Assembly (NCBI GenBank): GCA_965603395.1
Contig: CBFDCV010000002.1
Coordinates: forward strand, 1-42,671
Reading direction: 5' to 3'
Source of the DNA: CAYSWS01 sp965603395
GTDB taxonomy: Bacteria > Patescibacteriota > WWE3 > UBA101185 > UBA10185
DNA: 42,671 bases
Position 1 is the first letter of the stretch. Every line of letters begins with the position of its first letter. The position numbers were made by a program, and so were the translations under genes. Under the pieces are notes generated by a model that saw only the letters and a list, made by a program, of their open reading frames with translations, made no database searches and was not told the origin of the DNA. Below are positions 39,040 to 42,671 of the stretch, piece after piece.

Positions 39040-40920
39040 TCATTTTAGTTTGTACAGCTCAAAATCGTGTTTGTCTCCGTCCCTTTTTTGTACATGTATT
39101 GCATTATTTTTTAAATAATCATAAAAGGATAACTGGTCCCACCACCCTACCACCGGCCTTTCCAGTAAAACGTAATTAATACCAAGATCTTCAAACGCTT
39201 TTCTAGTTTCCTCATGGTTAGTGGCGTGAGTAATAGGCCAGGATCTGCTGTCATATACAAATAATGATTCTTGCTCAATGTAGTAGTCAGAACCGAGATT
39301 GTCGATAAGCACTTTTGCATCTCCGTGCGTTTTCCAGTAAGAGAATACAGAGTACCTTTTAGTTTTCATGTAGTCAGGAAATGCTTTAGTTAAAAAGCTG
39401 TAAATTAAATAAAAAGAGGCTATATAACTTATGACAAAGGTGCCCATTAGGAGTAGGACTTTGCCATATTTGTTTTTATCGAAAATAACACTCAGAAAGC
39501 TAACTATTAAAATAGACGAGAATAACATCCAGTGAGCTTTGTATCTGTTATTAAGTAGGAACATTTCAGAAAGTTTGACCTGACCAAAATCAAAAATACC
39601 GGTATAGGGAAGCAGTAGAACAACGATAGTAAATGAAAGGAACACTACCTCAACAGGAAATTTTTTCTTTTCTTTGAAGTTTTTTAAGATTGTAAAAATA
39701 GCTGTAGGAAATACTAGCAGCCCAAGGAAGTTATCAAGAGATAGCAACTTGACGATCTTTTCTGAGGAAGTTAGTCCCACTCTTTCCACATATCTTTGAC
39801 CGTTCAAGAAAGAGTCCCACAAGGGAGTATTGATGTAGGAGTAGTAGTAAAAACCATTACCCATCAATCTTCCCGTATCTATAAACGACTTTATGTAATG
39901 AGTTCCTCCAATAATAAATCCCAGTCCGGAGGATACAAGTATGCTTAGTATGTATTTGTGATCTTTCTTAAAATAAATTGCTAGTACAGTCCAGGAAAAA
40001 ATTATAAGAAATAACAAAACAATATTTATGGTATGTGCCCATACGCCAATAATCACTATAAGAGCCAGAAAACCTCCATCTGTCTTAGAAATCTTGTCCT
40101 TTTTTAAAAAAGACCCCAATAATGTTGAGAATAGGAGTAGGGTAATAATTCTGAAGGGATCTCTGGAAATGGAGTTTACAAAATAGGTCGTTATGTTATA
40201 TACAGGATCCAGGAGGAACAACAACATGAAAGGTACTAGGTAAAGTCCGCGTGCTTTTTTAATGTTATGCATTAGGGCAATGACGGCTGCAAAAAGGAAA
40301 AAAATCATTAATCTGGAGCCAAGAATGGCCACGGAATCGTTAGGGTGGCCAAATGGGAGCTCACTAGTGGCAAAAAGGCCGTAGGAAATGTAACCTGAGT
40401 AAAGAAAACTATGCGGGTGTCCGGGTTCGAATCTATCGATATCTTGGGAAAATGAAGGAATTTTCCGCTCAGTAACAAAGTGCAAAGCCTCATTAGCATA
40501 AACTCCAGCATCATGGGGGGTTAAAATAGGATATTCAAAGGCGAACCTAATTGAAATAGCCAGTATTATAATGACAAATTCTAAAGTAGGTATGAGAATA
40601 AGTTTTTGGTAAATTGAGGATTTATTCCAAAGCTCTGAAATATTTTTTACCAACTCACGCAATATACGGACTCCCCGCACTGAGAGATAGCTTATGATAA
40701 ATATCCCGGGGATTACAAAAAACCAACCCTGATGTGCTTTTTTAAACGTTAGGCCAAAAACAGTAGTAAAAGTTGCAATAGCAAAGGGAGTAAGAGAAAC
40801 ACCAAGAAAAAATCTGGATATTGGAGTAAGAGCTTCGTTTTTATAATACTTAAATACCAAAAGTCCCAAGATTAGGGATGTGCCTATTATGTTAAATATA
40901 TAAAGGGCTTCTACAAACAT
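39040..40920 (-). CDS. GT-C family membrane glycosyltransferase
   Basis: 626 residues, about 11-12 membrane segments and a C-terminal soluble domain of about 110 residues. ILTPHDAGVYANEALHFV in the first outside loop supplies the acidic residue seen in GT-C enzymes; a similar loop is present in the 35618-37732 protein, so the two are probably related paralogues. It is tightly linked on both sides (1-base gaps) to the FrhB-like and flippase genes. Confidence 0.7.
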   Translation of the reverse strand: MFVEALYIFNIIGTSLILGLLVFKYYKNEALTPISRFFLGVSLTPFAIATFTTVFGLTFKKAHQGWFFVIPGIFIISYLSVRGVRILRELVKNISELWNKSSIYQKLILIPTLEFVIIILAISIRFAFEYPILTPHDAGVYANEALHFVTERKIPSFSQDIDRFEPGHPHSFLYSGYISYGLFATSELPFGHPNDSVAILGSRLMIFFLFAAVIALMHNIKKARGLYLVPFMLLFLLDPVYNITTYFVNSISRDPFRIITLLLFSTLLGSFLKKDKISKTDGGFLALIVIIGVWAHTINIVLLFLIIFSWTVLAIYFKKDHKYILSILVSSGLGFIIGGTHYIKSFIDTGRLMGNGFYYYSYINTPLWDSFLNGQRYVERVGLTSSEKIVKLLSLDNFLGLLVFPTAIFTILKNFKEKKKFPVEVVFLSFTIVVLLLPYTGIFDFGQVKLSEMFLLNNRYKAHWMLFSSILIVSFLSVIFDKNKYGKVLLLMGTFVISYIASFYLIYSFLTKAFPDYMKTKRYSVFSYWKTHGDAKVLIDNLGSDYYIEQESLFVYDSRSWPITHATNHEETRKAFEDLGINYVLLERPVVGWWDQLSFYDYLKNNAIHVQKRDGDKHDFELYKLK

Positions 40921-40921
40921 A

Positions 40922-42283
40922 TTATTTATTTGTTATTATCTTTCTTAACCTCTCAACAATTATACTAGGAACCAAAGTTATAAATAGGTATTCGAAAATT
41001 TGAATAGGAATGTAAAAAAACTCAATAACTTTATTTTTTGGTAAATAAATTTTTAGCAAATCTACAAAAGCATGCTTATAATGTCTGAATTTCAGGTTTT
41101 TTTGAACTTCAGGATAATAAGTAATATTAGGGTTTTTTCCGCCTAACAACTTATTAACCTTAAGATATGCTAGGGAGTGTCTTCTATTATCAAGAGTGTA
41201 GCCTTGTGTTTTAACTAGGGAATCTCTGGTTAAGTTTTCGGATATAATCTTTTTCCGTTGCTCAAGCTCACCAAGTATACTTTCCCCCAACATTGTTCGG
41301 GATATTACAGCTGAGAATCCTGATGGCCTTTTTTCTTTGTATTTTTTTAAATGAGGATCTCCCAAGGCGATATCAGCAAAATCGTTAATTTGATCTGGAC
41401 AGAGTCTGCATCTTTTGAGCATCCAATATCCCTGGAAGGCTGTCATATACTTTAAAATTTTAAATCGTGAGTTTCCATGGATTCTTGATACTATTTTTTC
41501 ACCACCCGAGCTTGTTTTCACCATAATATTTCCCGGCCACGGACCTTCCCTATACTTGATTTGCTGTACCTCTTTCCAATTGATTTCGTACCCATTTAAA
41601 TAGTATTCAACGCCCTTAAACGTATTTACACCGCCACAAAAAAGACCAATACTAATATAGTGCTTATCGGCAACATCCCTATTTTTGGTTTTATACATTT
41701 CCAAACCTTCTATTTGACAGGGAAGACCAACAAAGGCAAATTTTCCTTTTTCTTTAAATAGATCTTTAAGATTTGCTCCAAAATTTGTAGGGTGGTATAC
41801 AGAGCCGTGAAGTTTTGATATTTCGGAAACGCTTCTGATAATAATTCCTTTTGCATCATACGGATCTTTTCCGGGATGTAATACATAGGCGCATGATATC
41901 TTGTTTGTTTCGAATAAGTGTTTGAGTATTTCGGGGATTAGACCACCGGAAGCTGCTTTTTTCCTTAATTCTTTGTCTGTGCTGTGGCTGACCCTTAGTT
42001 TTTTATAAACTCCAAGTACATAATCTTTAGGTAGCTTACCGTGTACTTGTTTAGACAAGCTGACCATATTAACTTTGTCGCAAGGGCAGATAAAGTCTCC
42101 TGCATCTCCATTTTGGTTCCAATTTTTTACCTCTGGCGTAAAAAAATCTTTCTTAGAATTGTATTTCATGGTCATGGATGTTTTCTCATCGGTTGTTTTA
42201 TTGTAAGTTGCAGCGCAAAAGCCGCATCCTACACAATTATCATCCTGCACGATTTTTTCTATTGGGTGTTTTTTCTTACTCAT
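40922..42283 (-). CDS. Coenzyme F420 hydrogenase/dehydrogenase beta-subunit (FrhB)-like protein
   Basis: 453 residues from ATG 42283 (MSKKKHPIEKIV), set by GGAAGGAGA just upstream; a longer frame to 42319 is ignored. N-terminal CVGCGFCAATYN, FICPCDKV and later GLPCQIEGLEMYKTK and CRLCPDQINDFADIALGD are the FrhB family's iron-sulfur and flavin-site blocks. FrhB-like proteins occur in exopolysaccharide loci beside pyruvyl transferases, where their role is unclear; the same pairing is seen here (8-base overlap with the upstream gene). Confidence 0.88.
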   Translation of the reverse strand: MSKKKHPIEKIVQDDNCVGCGFCAATYNKTTDEKTSMTMKYNSKKDFFTPEVKNWNQNGDAGDFICPCDKVNMVSLSKQVHGKLPKDYVLGVYKKLRVSHSTDKELRKKAASGGLIPEILKHLFETNKISCAYVLHPGKDPYDAKGIIIRSVSEISKLHGSVYHPTNFGANLKDLFKEKGKFAFVGLPCQIEGLEMYKTKNRDVADKHYISIGLFCGGVNTFKGVEYYLNGYEINWKEVQQIKYREGPWPGNIMVKTSSGGEKIVSRIHGNSRFKILKYMTAFQGYWMLKRCRLCPDQINDFADIALGDPHLKKYKEKRPSGFSAVISRTMLGESILGELEQRKKIISENLTRDSLVKTQGYTLDNRRHSLAYLKVNKLLGGKNPNITYYPEVQKNLKFRHYKHAFVDLLKIYLPKNKVIEFFYIPIQIFEYLFITLVPSIIVERLRKIITNK

Positions 42284-42671
42284 GTATTTCTCCTTCCAGT
42301 ACAGCCCTAACGAGCTCAAAGTTCGTGTCTGATGATCTTACTACTTTGCCCAAGTTGTTTGATATAGAATTTTTAACAACATTTTTTTCAGATTCCAACT
42401 TATCATAAGTTTTTAACAATTTATCAGCGCTTAAGTTCTCATAGTTGATGATGTACTCATTAATATCAAAAGGATCAACAAGCTCATGGTACTTATGGCC
42501 CCAGCTAATAGCTATTGTAGGTACTTCTTTTGATAAAGACGAGACAATCGAATGGAATCGGCAGCCAATAAAGATACTTCCTAAACCAATAACCTCTCTT
42601 AATACAAGTGAGTTATCTTGGTGGGGCAGCATCCAAACTCCCGCGTCTTTATACGTAGAGTTCTCGTAAAG
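42276..42671 (-). CDS. Polysaccharide pyruvyl transferase family protein (5' truncated)
   Basis: The frame stays open to the window end, so only the C-terminal 131 residues are seen. FIGCRFHSIVSSLSKEVPTIAISWGHKYHELV is the family's signature region (xRFHxxxxxxxxxVPxIAIxYxxK), preceded by MLPHQDN. Enzymes of this type put a pyruvate ketal on a surface sugar. It is the upstream member of the polysaccharide operon. Confidence 0.85.
   Translation of the reverse strand, partial: LYENSTYKDAGVWMLPHQDNSLVLREVIGLGSIFIGCRFHSIVSSLSKEVPTIAISWGHKYHELVDPFDINEYIINYENLSADKLLKTYDKLESEKNVVKNSISNNLGKVVRSSDTNFELVRAVLEGEIHE

Noticed and set aside
1..42671. Recoded TGA (as glycine) found in some candidate phyla
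   Set aside because: Several genes end cleanly at TGA at the expected protein length (for example truB and the nucleotidyltransferase-kinase fusion), so the standard code applies.
1..42671. CRISPR arrays, insertion sequences, integrases or phage genes
   Set aside because: None seen: no spaced repeat array, no transposase or integrase motif. The tRNA-end copy alone is not enough to call an integrated element.

Overview
This is an AT-rich, very compact bacterial segment: convergent genes share their stop-codon bases, operon neighbours overlap by 1-14 bases, and the code is standard (TGA is a stop). The gene content points to an uncultured, fermentative, small-genome bacterium, most likely in the Candidate Phyla Radiation/Patescibacteria. 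That content includes an ADP-forming acyl-CoA synthetase, 2-oxoacid:ferredoxin oxidoreductase, a two-subunit cytoplasmic-type [NiFe] hydrogenase, many GT-C membrane glycosyltransferases, a CarS-like protein and single-copy oddities. The placement is inferred; no marker gene in the window settles it.

Layout. 1-5.6 kb: end of an NrtR-like Nudix regulator, an unrecognised membrane protein, a two-domain methyltransferase and a GT-C glycosyltransferase. 5.6-8.6 kb: two tRNA-Pro genes (CGG and GGG), a structured copy of a tRNA-Pro 3' end, a CDP-archaeol-synthase-like protein and several small unknown genes, some led by strong Shine-Dalgarno sites. 8.6-19.5 kb: RNA modification and housekeeping genes (a KamB/NpmA-like 16S A1408 methyltransferase, truB, an undecaprenyl-diphosphate-synthase-like gene with altered active-site residues, a divergent tRNA-guanine transglycosylase, a DEDDh exonuclease, a 2H phosphoesterase, a YjbQ family protein), plus a ROK sugar kinase, a DUF3179 protein, a 6-phosphogluconolactonase-like protein and a TMTC-like TPR protein. 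19.5-24.9 kb (minus strand): a membrane-anchored Memo-AMMECR1 fusion, a cupin, a lone GspE/PilB-type ATPase, a matrixin-like protease with a coiled-coil insert and a VOC protein.

24.9-34 kb is the most striking part, an energy-metabolism island. One plus-strand operon encodes an ADP-forming acyl-CoA synthetase fused to a ferredoxin-NAD(P)+-reductase-like domain, then a gamma-alpha-fused KorA, KorB, and a three-cysteine ferredoxin. Next come a DUF6390-like gene, a hydrogenase maturation protease, the hydrogenase large and small subunits and HypC. Together they suggest 2-oxoacid -> acyl-CoA + CO2 + reduced ferredoxin, ATP from acyl-CoA, and disposal of electrons to NAD(P)H (fused reductase) or H2.

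34-42.7 kb is a cell-surface polysaccharide region: a nucleotidyltransferase-APS kinase fusion, a short UDP-sugar dehydrogenase, two GT-C glycosyltransferases, a Wzx-type flippase, an FrhB-like protein and a truncated polysaccharide pyruvyl transferase.

A window-wide pattern: at least 17 transcription-unit-leading genes have a -10-like hexamer (TATAAT or a close variant) ending only 6-8 bases before the start codon, so the start codon would coincide with the transcription start. This suggests leaderless mRNAs as the default, with Shine-Dalgarno sites mainly on operon-internal genes and a few accessory genes.
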